A stretch of DNA of 64,000 nt from NCBI GenBank assembly GCA_028382005.1, contig JAOESH010000008.1, positions 1 to 64,000 on the forward strand, in the 5' to 3' direction. The notes beneath the pieces were generated by a model. It worked only from the letters and a program-made list of their open reading frames with translations, searched no databases and was not told the origin of the DNA. This DNA comes from Pseudomonadota bacterium (GTDB lineage Bacteria; Pseudomonadota; Alphaproteobacteria; Puniceispirillales; Marisalimonadaceae). Position numbers and translations under genes: made by a program. This document shows, one piece after another, positions 1 to 7,906 of the stretch (its first letter is position 1; each line of letters opens with the position of its first letter).

Positions 1-64
1 AAAATTTAACGAAGTATTTAAGTATTTTTTAGTAAAAATAGAGTATTTCATATTTAAATATAAA

Positions 65-784
65 CTAAATATCAATTAATTGGAATACAAATGAAGGAAA
101 AATATTATGACTTTTAAAACGATTGAAAACACTAAAAATATTTTCTTCACAAACATTCATATGATAAGCATTAGCATGTAAAAGTATATTTTTTTTTGAC
201 ATTATACCAACGTGGCCAGGCCAAAAGATTATAAATCCTTTTTGAATATTTGATTTTCTTAATAAATCTAAATCAATTTCCTTAAATCTTTGTGATGTTT
301 TCATAAAAAGAACTTGTTCTTTAGTATTTCTAGGTAAATTTATACCTGTGGACTGGAAAGAAAGTTGAAGTAAAGCAGAGCAATCAATACCATTTGAGGT
401 TCTTCCTCCCCAAACATATGGAGTGTTTAACATTTCATAGCTGGTATTTATCCAATCACATTTGTACTCTGTAACTTTTGTTAAGTGATTAACGGGAATA
501 AAACCAGTTTTAGAAGAATTTTTTGAGTTAAGGGAGATTGTAGCCCAGTCATTTTCAATTTTATGGGCATAGACTGTACTTCCAAGAGATAAATATTTTA
601 ATACAATACTTTTCGCATCAGGGTACAAATATATATTAGAAGACTTTGATTTGATTCTATAATTATTCTCTTTATAAGAGCCCAAGTACTTTGCTTGAAT
701 CCAACCTTCATGATTGTCAGTTAAAAGAGTCCCAAAACACCAATCTTCTATTGTTTTATATACGGAAAATATTTCCCCAAACAA
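65..784 (-). CDS. NlpC/P60 (C40) cell-wall peptidase with SH3-like N-terminus
   Basis: Predicted gamma-D-glutamyl-diamino acid endopeptidase that trims muropeptides. SH3-like segments occupy the first ~105 residues. The NlpC/P60 domain follows, with WGGRTSNGIDCSALLQ carrying the nucleophile (about Cys135), the GHVGIM histidine (about His191) and a third polar site near LLHANAYH (His203). The coordinates use the TTG at 784, but the frame stays open upstream to a stop at 865. It encodes VPLYASNINLEKIETECLFGE, which looks like the usual family N-terminus (VPL..TE.LFGE). A Shine-Dalgarno-like AAAGG at 872-868 sits 8 nt before an ATT at 859-857, so translation may start there (264 aa). That ATT overlaps the stop of the amidase gene upstream. 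The family is clear; the start is uncertain. Confidence 0.85.
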   Translation of the reverse strand: MFGEIFSVYKTIEDWCFGTLLTDNHEGWIQAKYLGSYKENNYRIKSKSSNIYLYPDAKSIVLKYLSLGSTVYAHKIENDWATISLNSKNSSKTGFIPVNHLTKVTEYKCDWINTSYEMLNTPYVWGGRTSNGIDCSALLQLSFQSTGINLPRNTKEQVLFMKTSQRFKEIDLDLLRKSNIQKGFIIFWPGHVGIMSKKNILLHANAYHMNVCEENIFSVFNRFKSHNIFPSFVFQLIDI

Positions 785-854
785 ACATTCAGTCTCGATT
801 TTTTCAAGGTTAATGTTTGACGCATATAAAGGAACTATGGGGTATATAATTTGT

Positions 855-1271
855 TTAATTTTTTAAACCTTTAATTTTGTTAGACCACCATTTTTTAACA
901 TCAAAATTTGGGCAAGTTTTAGAAGTATTAGGGAAATCTCTGTGTCCAACCACTTCTGTGTTCTTATATTGACCTTTCCAATAAGTAAGTAATTTAAAAA
1001 GGGCACCTAACTGCTCTGGCATAAAATTATTTTTCCCAATTAAACATACACCTAAACTTATTTCATTATATCCATAAACGTGTGCTCCAACCCAAAATTC
1101 TGGTCGGCCATTTTCAAGGACACCACTTCTATTAATAATTTTATGATAACCTATCCCTTCCCAACCAAATGACAGATGCATTTTATGGATATCTGAGGCT
1201 TTAAGGTTATCAGTATCTGGAGTATCAGAGCAATGAACAACTAAATATTTTATATTATTAATTTTTAACAT
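855..1271 (-). CDS. N-acetylmuramoyl-L-alanine amidase, T7-lysozyme/PGRP type
   Basis: Zn-dependent amidase (Amidase_2 fold) cleaving the lactyl-amide bond of peptidoglycan. The 138-residue protein is essentially the catalytic domain alone. Expected zinc ligands are His13 (VVHCSDTP), His110 (VVGHRDF) and Cys120 (SKTCPNFD); Tyr42 (GYHK) and Lys118 match the catalytic positions of T7 lysozyme. No signal peptide is visible, so it is either cytosolic (muropeptide recycling) or released by another route. The stop codon overlaps the probable start of the NlpC/P60 gene, so the two hydrolases probably form one translational unit. Phage endolysins have the same fold, but no other phage gene is nearby. 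Confidence 0.88.
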   Translation of the reverse strand: MLKINNIKYLVVHCSDTPDTDNLKASDIHKMHLSFGWEGIGYHKIINRSGVLENGRPEFWVGAHVYGYNEISLGVCLIGKNNFMPEQLGALFKLLTYWKGQYKNTEVVGHRDFPNTSKTCPNFDVKKWWSNKIKGLKN

Positions 1272-1485
1272 TTGTTGATTATTTCTGTCTTTTAACTAAC
1301 TTAACAAGAGATAAACTTTAATCAAGTATACAATTAATACATTATCATAACAAACATTATAAAAAAACAATGATTTTGAAAGAATAAAATAAATTAGCTT
1401 TATAAAGATATGACGTATAAGAATACATAAATATTAAAAACTTCTCCTATTAAAATGTATAACTTAATTTGTTCTAGAGGTTAAT

Positions 1486-1515
1486 ATGAAATCTATAATT
1501 ATTTTGAAAAACTAG
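1486..1515 (+). other. Nine-codon ORF with Shine-Dalgarno in the 261-base gap before the flippase
   Basis: The gap 1272-1532 holds no gene-sized ORF. Near its right end, AGAGG (1476-1480) precedes an ATG at 1486 that opens MKSIIILKN and stops at 1515, 17 nt before the flippase ATG at 1533. The flippase itself has a weak ribosome binding site. It could be a leader peptide, a remnant start of the flippase, or chance. Confidence 0.25.
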
Positions 1516-1532
1516 AATTATAAATCTTAAAT

Positions 1533-2810
1533 ATGTTAATAATAAGCAATATTAAATTAATAATTACAAGCTTAAATCATAAAGCTATTAATTTCATGAT
1601 GGTAAATTTTATAGCAAGATTTTTAATAGCTTTAACACAACTCTATGCTATTTCTGTTTTTACTAGGATCCATGATAGCACTTCTATGTCAGTAATGATT
1701 TTATTATTTGGTTACATAATATGGTTTAATTTATTTGAACTTGGTTTATCACAAACCATCCAAAACAGACTTAACATATACAAGCTGAAAATTAAAAATA
1801 TTAGTAAAATCATTCTGTTACATTATATTTTTGTTGTTGTCATCGCTGGGTTATTATTAAATGTTAATTTATTCTCTTTTTTACTTCTTAACAACACTGA
1901 AATATTATTTACTGATGAAAATAAAAACAATTTTGATATTGGATGCTCATTTTTGATTTTAACAAGTAATAATCTTTTAATACATAGATTTCTGATTTTA
2001 TATAAGAAGTCAAAGTTATTAAATTTGCTTTTAATTTGCCAAGCAATAATAACATCAGGTTTATTATTTTTTTATCAAAAATATTTCAATGCTCACCAAT
2101 TAAGCTCTTTACTAATATACTTTTTACCACAATTATTTATAAACTTTCCAATACTAACAATACTCTTCGTCAGAGCTTTCAATTCTAAAAATGTTCGCAA
2201 TATCCCAACTAACTTAATTTATATTTTAAAATATACGTCTTCTTTTTTGTTGATAACATTTTTATCGTCTTTTTTATTAGGACTTGATTACTTTATGATT
2301 TCATATTTCTCTGACTCAGAAGAAATGTTGTCTTATCACATCACCATAAGATTTTTTTATTTTTCATTTATGATGTATTTTGCATATATTACTTTTGTTG
2401 CTAAAAAAATTAACACTTCAACTAACATTAATGATGCGTTTGAAATTAAAAAAATAAAGAAAAATACAGCTTTTATAGGCATGTCATCTGTCATTCTTAT
2501 TTATGTCTTTGTATTAATTTTAAATCAAATTGGTCTCTTAGAGTTAATTACAAACGGTGTAAATATTGACAACCAAATTCTCTTTGGGGCATTTGTGTAT
2601 TTTTCAGTCAGAGTATTTGCAGATACAAGAATAGTTATTGCCCAAAATCTGTCATATAGAATAAGTTTGATAAAGCTCTATACAACCCAGATAATTATTT
2701 CATTAATTTGCATGCCATTTTTATGCTATTTCTTCGGCGGGTTAGGAGTTCTTATGTCTCTTTCACTGAGTTATATTTCTGGTTTCTTTGTTAAATTAGA
2801 GGGTAAATAA
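1533..2810 (+). CDS. Wzx-like polysaccharide flippase (MOP superfamily)
   Basis: Multi-pass membrane protein of 425 aa with about 12 hydrophobic segments along its length and short charged loops, the pattern of O-antigen/capsule repeat-unit flippases (MOP/PST family). The N-terminus includes FMMVNFIARFLIALTQLYAI and then FTRIHDSTSMSVMILL, a typical first helix pair for such proteins. It would move undecaprenyl-linked oligosaccharides across the inner membrane. It is followed after 4 nt by a GT2 glycosyltransferase and heads a four-gene plus-strand cassette. An internal start at the double Met near residue 22 is possible. Sequence is strongly AT-rich, as is common for polysaccharide loci. Substrate cannot be read from sequence. 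Confidence 0.75.
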   Translation: MLIISNIKLIITSLNHKAINFMMVNFIARFLIALTQLYAISVFTRIHDSTSMSVMILLFGYIIWFNLFELGLSQTIQNRLNIYKLKIKNISKIILLHYIFVVVIAGLLLNVNLFSFLLLNNTEILFTDENKNNFDIGCSFLILTSNNLLIHRFLILYKKSKLLNLLLICQAIITSGLLFFYQKYFNAHQLSSLLIYFLPQLFINFPILTILFVRAFNSKNVRNIPTNLIYILKYTSSFLLITFLSSFLLGLDYFMISYFSDSEEMLSYHITIRFFYFSFMMYFAYITFVAKKINTSTNINDAFEIKKIKKNTAFIGMSSVILIYVFVLILNQIGLLELITNGVNIDNQILFGAFVYFSVRVFADTRIVIAQNLSYRISLIKLYTTQIIISLICMPFLCYFFGGLGVLMSLSLSYISGFFVKLEGK

Positions 2811-2814
2811 AAAC

Positions 2815-3615
2815 ATGATTTTATCAATAGTTACTGTGGTAAAGAACGATATTACTAGATTGATTAAAACTATTGAGAGTTTAAAATATTATTATAATGA
2901 TAAAAATTTTGAGCATATTATCGTTGATGGTAAATCAACAGATAATACCTCTAATACTATAAAAAAAATAAAACAAGAGAATAAGAATATATTGTTTAAA
3001 TCGTCTCAAGATAATGGAATATATGATGCTATGAATGTTGGTATCGATTTATCAAATGGTGACTTTATTATCTTCTTAAATGCAGGTGATAAACTTATTG
3101 CTGATAAATTCGAGTTACTTAAAAAAATAAATAAATATATAGTCTTAGAGCCTCACATATTATGCTTTCCATTTAGTCAAGTTTTTATGGAGCAAATAAT
3201 TGAACGATTTCCCAAAAAAAAGTGCCTAGATAAACTACCTACTTCACATCAAGCGATGGTTTTTTCAAAAAAATTTCTTCAAGTGTCTAAATATAATTTG
3301 TCATACAAAATAGCATCTGATTTTGATTTGTATTCACAATCAGACAAATCAAAAGTTTACTTTGTCTCTAACTTTACTGTTCTTACAATGGTAGAAGGTG
3401 AAGGTGTGGCGTCTCAAAATTTTCTTTTATCTTATCTAGAATACCTAAAAATTATTTCAAATCGTTATAGTGGACTTTTAAGGTTAATACTTTTACTCAA
3501 AGTTATTTATAAAATATTTATTATGACTATCTTTAAATTACTATTAACAAAATCATTCTTTGTTAAGTTAAAAAAAGTGCTATATCAGCTTTTAGAAAAA
3601 AAATACAACTTTTGA
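2815..3615 (+). CDS. Family 2 glycosyltransferase, WcaE-like
   Basis: GT-A fold glycosyltransferase of 266 aa. The N-terminus MILSIVTVVKND is the nucleotide-binding strand. IVDGKSTDNT (about 36-45), DNGIYDAMN (about 66-74) and FLNAGD (87-92, in place of DXD) match the colanic-acid WcaE-like subgroup, as does the downstream TSHQAMVF and ASDFDLY pattern. A hydrophobic, basic C-terminus (about residues 218-250) suggests membrane association. It probably adds one sugar to a lipid-linked oligosaccharide. It lies 4 nt after the flippase and 4 nt before the Wzy-like gene, so co-transcription is very likely. Donor and acceptor are unknown. Confidence 0.82.
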   Translation: MILSIVTVVKNDITRLIKTIESLKYYYNDKNFEHIIVDGKSTDNTSNTIKKIKQENKNILFKSSQDNGIYDAMNVGIDLSNGDFIIFLNAGDKLIADKFELLKKINKYIVLEPHILCFPFSQVFMEQIIERFPKKKCLDKLPTSHQAMVFSKKFLQVSKYNLSYKIASDFDLYSQSDKSKVYFVSNFTVLTMVEGEGVASQNFLLSYLEYLKIISNRYSGLLRLILLLKVIYKIFIMTIFKLLLTKSFFVKLKKVLYQLLEKKYNF

Positions 3616-3619
3616 TTAA

Positions 3620-4789
3620 TTGAAAGTAAGAATTTTGACTTTAGATAAGAAAAAAATTATTATAATTATAATTTTATTAAAATTGCTTGCAACCAGCTTT
3701 GCTTTGATGGTTTTTGACCAATTTTCACCGTTAGTAGACGCTCGGTTGTATGAAAATGAATTTTTCTTAAATGGATATGCTTTAAATACTTCTTTAAGAA
3801 CAGATATTGTACAAGGTCTAGTGAGGCAATTTAATTATATTTTTTATCCTATAGTTTCACATTATATTTTTTCAATTATTTCTATTTTAGGAATAATATG
3901 GTATGTGGTTTCAAATAAATTTCATTGGGCTATTCTACTTATATTTATTTTTCCAAGTTCTATGATTTGGACATCAGTAATTGGAAAAGAAGCTATTTAT
4001 TATTTGTTTTTTTCGCTTTTAATAATAATTTGGAGTAACTATATCAGTGAAAAACTTAAGGCTAGACATTATTTAATTGCAGTAGTTGCAATTTTATTTT
4101 GTTTAATGTTCAGGTTGCACTATACGATTGCAATATTATGGTTGTTTTGGGCAGCTATAAATATTAATAAATTTAAAAATTATAAAATGATTTTATTTTG
4201 CACATATTCTTTAATATTAATCCTGTTATTTGTAGTCTTATTTAAAGGAATGCAATTAAATGATTTACTGGATACAAATTTTCCTGATGTAAAATGGAGA
4301 GCTTACTCTTCAATTGCTATTGAAGGGAAAGCTTCAAGACATTCTTCATTAGGTTTTACAGACATTAGAGACAAATGTATTAATGATAAACTTTGTGATT
4401 GGGATATTATGCAAAGAATTTTATTAGATAAAAAAATTAATTCACATTTTATTACAGGTTTCATATTTGGTATAATTGGTCCTTTTTTTAATGAAATTAT
4501 AAATAGACCTGTGTTTATACCTTTTTTCATAGAGGGAGTTTTAATTATATTACTCCCTTTTATGTTTCTTATTTATTTCATTTTTACTAGAAAAGTTGAA
4601 AGACAAAATATTTATTATTTAAATTATATTTATGGAGTTTTACCTGCAATTTTATTGGTTATGATAATGCATGCATTTTTTGGTATGCTGAACCCTGGTT
4701 CAGCAATTAGGTGGAGGGTAAACTTTGAATTGATTTTTTATTTAGCACCATTTTTAATATATTTAAACCTAATAGAAAAAAACAAATGA
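3620..4789 (+). CDS. Polytopic membrane protein, probable Wzy-like polysaccharide polymerase
   Basis: 389 aa with about 9-11 hydrophobic helices and a large hydrophilic loop at about residues 215-270. That loop is in the position of the periplasmic loop of O-antigen/EPS polymerases. No catalytic motif is conserved in this class, so the call rests on topology and on its place between flippase and glycosyltransferase genes. The only sensible start is TTG at 3620 (TTG AAA GTA AGA). Its TGA overlaps the ATG of the next gene (ATGA at 4786-4789), indicating translational coupling. A membrane-bound glycosyltransferase is the main alternative. Confidence 0.6.
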   Translation: MKVRILTLDKKKIIIIIILLKLLATSFALMVFDQFSPLVDARLYENEFFLNGYALNTSLRTDIVQGLVRQFNYIFYPIVSHYIFSIISILGIIWYVVSNKFHWAILLIFIFPSSMIWTSVIGKEAIYYLFFSLLIIIWSNYISEKLKARHYLIAVVAILFCLMFRLHYTIAILWLFWAAININKFKNYKMILFCTYSLILILLFVVLFKGMQLNDLLDTNFPDVKWRAYSSIAIEGKASRHSSLGFTDIRDKCINDKLCDWDIMQRILLDKKINSHFITGFIFGIIGPFFNEIINRPVFIPFFIEGVLIILLPFMFLIYFIFTRKVERQNIYYLNYIYGVLPAILLVMIMHAFFGMLNPGSAIRWRVNFELIFYLAPFLIYLNLIEKNK

Positions 4790-5865
4790 AAAAAATAATA
4801 CATTTCCATCCTAATGGTAATTATGCAGAAAAATTTGTAAAACCTCTTAAAGACTATGAAATTAAATCTGGATTCCATAGTCTGCTGGTTACTGAAATAA
4901 AAAGTAATAAAAATGATATTAATATGCCTTTTACATTATTTTGTAGTCCTTGGAAAATTTTGTTTAGGATTGTTAACTTAATTAAATTTTTACACATAAA
5001 AAAACCATACATTGTGATTTCTCATAACAGCATAACTTCTTTTCTTCCTTTGTTAACTTCCAGATTATGTTTTGTTCGAAATATAATTTATTTCAATCAT
5101 GGTGTTCCGTTTATTGGATATTCAGGTTTTTTATATTTTATATTAAAATTTGTTGAGTTTATAAATTGTAGTCTTGCAAAAAATATTTATACGGTGTCAT
5201 TTGATATGAAATATGAGTTATCAAAGATTACAAATAAAAAAATTACAGTTGTTAATTTTGGTTCTGCATGTGGCCTAAAAGATAGAATTAAATTTAGAGA
5301 TAAAGAAATTCAAAATATAAAAGAAAGCATTAACTTTTCTTCTCAAGATTTACTATTCTTATATGTTGGTAGACCTAATATACGCAAAGGTTTTGTTGAT
5401 GTAATCAATTTGTGGAACAAAAAATTGGGTAGTGAAGAAAAATATAAGTTAATTTTGCTTGGAATAACCAAAAATGATTTGTTAAAATGGTTCAAAGACT
5501 TTCCAAAAAATACTTATCCAATGGGCTTCGTTAATGAAGCTGAATGTTATTTTTCATTAACAAATTATTTGCTTATGACTAGTCACCATGAAGGCTTAAG
5601 TTATACTATTTTAGAGGCTTTACAGTATGACACAATAGTAATATCCAATGATATTTTAGGAGCACGTGAAATAATAGAGCATAAAAATAATGGATTTTTA
5701 GTAAGAGATAACAATTTTGAAGATATTTATGAAATTATAAAACTTTGTGAATCAGACTTGTATTTGAAGAAAAAAATAATTGATGAAGGAAAGAAAGTTA
5801 TTTTAAAATATAATATTACAGACTTTGAGAAAAATTATATTAATTGTTTAAATAATCTCAATTAA
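4786..5865 (+). CDS. Family 4 (GT-B) glycosyltransferase
   Basis: 359-residue retaining glycosyltransferase. The C-terminal GT1/GT4 domain shows LYVGRPNIRKGF (donor-domain start) and the SHHEGLSYTILEAL signature, the E-x7-E-like donor-phosphate motif, followed by TIVISNDILGAREII. The N-terminal acceptor domain is divergent. It starts inside the stop of the Wzy-like gene (ATGA), and its TAA at 5863-5865 directly abuts the converging pyrC stop with no spacer. It closes the polysaccharide cassette and probably acts on a lipid-linked intermediate at the inner membrane. The sugar specificity is unknown. Confidence 0.82.
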   Translation: MKKIIHFHPNGNYAEKFVKPLKDYEIKSGFHSLLVTEIKSNKNDINMPFTLFCSPWKILFRIVNLIKFLHIKKPYIVISHNSITSFLPLLTSRLCFVRNIIYFNHGVPFIGYSGFLYFILKFVEFINCSLAKNIYTVSFDMKYELSKITNKKITVVNFGSACGLKDRIKFRDKEIQNIKESINFSSQDLLFLYVGRPNIRKGFVDVINLWNKKLGSEEKYKLILLGITKNDLLKWFKDFPKNTYPMGFVNEAECYFSLTNYLLMTSHHEGLSYTILEALQYDTIVISNDILGAREIIEHKNNGFLVRDNNFEDIYEIIKLCESDLYLKKKIIDEGKKVILKYNITDFEKNYINCLNNLN

Positions 5866-6915
5866 TTAATTTTGTACTTGATTCTTCCAAAAAACTGGAA
5901 AGTTAGGTTTGAATATAATAACTTCTGATCTGTTAACCTTTAAGGATTTTCTGAAAGTAATTGGTTTTAATTGTTTATTCAGAGTGATTTTAGATTTGTT
6001 CTGAGGTATTTGATAATGAACTGCACCATTAATGCTAACAAATTTTTCTAAGTTTTTTATAGATCTATTATCATCAAAAATTTGAGCCAAAATAGGTAGA
6101 GCATAGGAAGAGTTAAAAATTCCAGCACAACCACAAGCGGTTTCTTTGTCTCCAATTAAGTGTGGTGCAGTATCAGTACCTAAAAAAAATTTAGAATTTT
6201 CGTCACTAGTTGCAACTTTTATTAGAGCATTCTTATGAATTTCTCTTTTCAAAATAGGTAAACAATAGAAGTGTGGTTTAATGCCTCCAACAAAAATATC
6301 ATTTCTATTTAATGCTAAGTGATGTGGGGTAATAGTGGCCACCAAGTTTTGCTTTCCTTCATTAACATATAACGTTGCTTCTTTAGTTGTAATATGTTCA
6401 AGGGTGATTCTTAATTCAGGTAATCTTTTACAAATATAATCCAATGTTTTGTCAATAAATTCTTTTTCTCTGTCAAAAATATCAACATTTTTTTCAGTTG
6501 ATTCGCCGTGAATTAATAAAGGCATACCAATTTCTGACATAGTTTCTAGTACAGACATAATTTTATTTAGATCCTTAACTCCTGAGTCTGAGTTAGTAGT
6601 TGCACCTGCTGGATACAGTTTTGCGGCAAAAACATGTCCGTTTTCATATGCATTCTTAAGGTCGATTTTATTTGTACTTTCTGTTAAATAAAGGGTCATT
6701 AATGGAAAAAAATGATCTTTTCTGGGGATTGCTTCCTCAATTTGTTTTCTATATTTTATTGCATCGCCTTCATTTAAAATAGGTGGAGTCAAATTAGGCA
6801 TCACTATTGCCCTTGCAAAATGTCTTGTTGTTTCAGGTACTACTGCTTTTAATAAATCACCATCTCTAAAATGAACATGCCAATCGTCTGGTTTAATTAT
6901 TTCAATTTTTTCCAT
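5866..6915 (-). CDS. pyrC: Dihydroorotase (class II, E. coli PyrC type)
   Basis: Catalyses N-carbamoyl-L-aspartate to dihydroorotate, third step of UMP synthesis. 349 aa, matching the family length of ~345. Metal ligands lie in DWHVHFRD (His13, His15). The probable carboxylated lysine is in FAAKLYPAGATTNSD (Lys99). Further histidines are in LLIHGES and TLEHITT, and the catalytic Asp is in LGTDTAPH. It is transcribed alone, divergent from the FMN-reductase-like gene and tail to tail with the glycosyltransferase. pyrF lies about 6 kb away, so the pathway genes are scattered, as is usual in Proteobacteria. Confidence 0.95.
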   Translation of the reverse strand: MEKIEIIKPDDWHVHFRDGDLLKAVVPETTRHFARAIVMPNLTPPILNEGDAIKYRKQIEEAIPRKDHFFPLMTLYLTESTNKIDLKNAYENGHVFAAKLYPAGATTNSDSGVKDLNKIMSVLETMSEIGMPLLIHGESTEKNVDIFDREKEFIDKTLDYICKRLPELRITLEHITTKEATLYVNEGKQNLVATITPHHLALNRNDIFVGGIKPHFYCLPILKREIHKNALIKVATSDENSKFFLGTDTAPHLIGDKETACGCAGIFNSSYALPILAQIFDDNRSIKNLEKFVSINGAVHYQIPQNKSKITLNKQLKPITFRKSLKVNRSEVIIFKPNFPVFWKNQVQN

Positions 6916-7003
6916 TTTTCGTCTAAACTTTCATAGTAAAATCCTATATATTAAATATATATTAATTTATAAAAATAATCATTAATTTTTGGTAGATCTC
7001 AGT

Positions 7004-7603
7004 ATGAATATTTCAATTATATCAACAAGTCAAAGACAAGATTCCCAATCAAAAAGAGTGTCTGACATTTTGCAGAAACGTTTATTTGAACTTCAAGAAA
7101 ACTTAGATCTATTCTCTCTAGATTTAGGTGAAACCATTTTGCCACTATGGTCTCCTGAAAAAAAAAGTGAAAATGGAATTTGGGGAGATGCATGGAAAAA
7201 AATATCGAAAAATTTAAGTAAATCAGATGGGTTCATTTTTGTTGTACCTGAATATGGAGGAATGGCTACTCCTAGTTCTAAAAACTTATTTTTGTTATGC
7301 GGTGAAGGAGAGTTAACCCATAAACCAGGCCTAATAGTATCAGTTAGTAGCGGTCAGGGAGGTGCTTATCCAATTGCTGATTTAAGATCTTTTTCATATA
7401 AAAACACACATATTATGTGGATACCGGAAAATATAATTATCAGAAACGTTGAAAGTTTTAATCCTGGTTCTCACGGAGAAGTTATCCCTTCATGGTTAGA
7501 TAAGCGAATTGAATATACTTTGACTTTATTGCTTGCTTATTCTTCGAATATGAAACCTTTAAGAAAAATTATAAATAGAAAGGATTTTGGAAATGGAATG
7601 TAA
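7004..7603 (+). CDS. NAD(P)H-dependent FMN reductase-like flavoprotein
   Basis: Flavodoxin-like fold of 199 aa, SsuE/ChrR/ArsH superfamily. The N-terminal [13 protein letters not shown] stretch is the FMN-phosphate loop. [15 protein letters not shown] matches the family PEY(N/G)G..P..LKN signature, and [16 protein letters not shown] is the second flavin loop. It probably reduces FMN, quinones or azo compounds with NAD(P)H. The ATG at 7004 is chosen over an in-frame TTG at 6989. The 3' end overlaps the pterin dehydratase gene, so the pair is likely co-translated. The electron acceptor cannot be deduced. Confidence 0.78.
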   Translation: MNISIISTSQRQDSQSKRVSDILQKRLFELQENLDLFSLDLGETILPLWSPEKKSENGIWGDAWKKISKNLSKSDGFIFVVPEYGGMATPSSKNLFLLCGEGELTHKPGLIVSVSSGQGGAYPIADLRSFSYKNTHIMWIPENIIIRNVESFNPGSHGEVIPSWLDKRIEYTLTLLLAYSSNMKPLRKIINRKDFGNGM

Positions 7604-7886
7604 CAATCTAATTGAAAAATTTGAAAATTTAGAAGGTTGGGAGAAAACTCAAGACGAAAGAGAAGCTTATGAAAAAATTTTTAAGTTTTCTGATTTTAAA
7701 CAAGCATTTTCATTTATGACTTGTATTGCAATGAAAGCAGAGCAAATAAATCATCATCCTGAGTGGGAAAATGTATACAATAAGGTTAAAATAACCCTAA
7801 CCACTCATGATGTTGGAGGTATTTCTAAATTAGATTACGATATGGCTTTATTTGCAGATGTATACTCACAAAATTTTAACAAGTAA
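7593..7886 (+). CDS. phhB: Pterin-4a-carbinolamine dehydratase
   Basis: 97-aa PCD/DCoH family protein that dehydrates 4a-hydroxytetrahydropterin. The active-site signature [17 protein letters not shown] is intact, and the downstream [17 protein letters not shown] matches the second conserved block (THD.GGLT..D...A). ATG at 7593 follows AAAGGA (7579-7584). It begins 11 nt before the stop of the flavin reductase gene. No phenylalanine hydroxylase is visible here, so as in many bacteria it may serve pterin recycling more broadly or molybdopterin-related metabolism. Confidence 0.92.
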   Translation: MECNNLIEKFENLEGWEKTQDEREAYEKIFKFSDFKQAFSFMTCIAMKAEQINHHPEWENVYNKVKITLTTHDVGGISKLDYDMALFADVYSQNFNK

Positions 7887-7906
7887 AATCATTTGGAATA
7901 AAAGTA

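Noticed and set aside
1-64. Left edge of the window
   Set aside because: AT-rich with no ORF start, hairpin or RNA motif that I can support.
855-1271. Prophage endolysin
   Set aside because: Fold matches phage amidases, but no holin, integrase, capsid or att site is nearby; pairing with NlpC/P60 suggests a cellular role.
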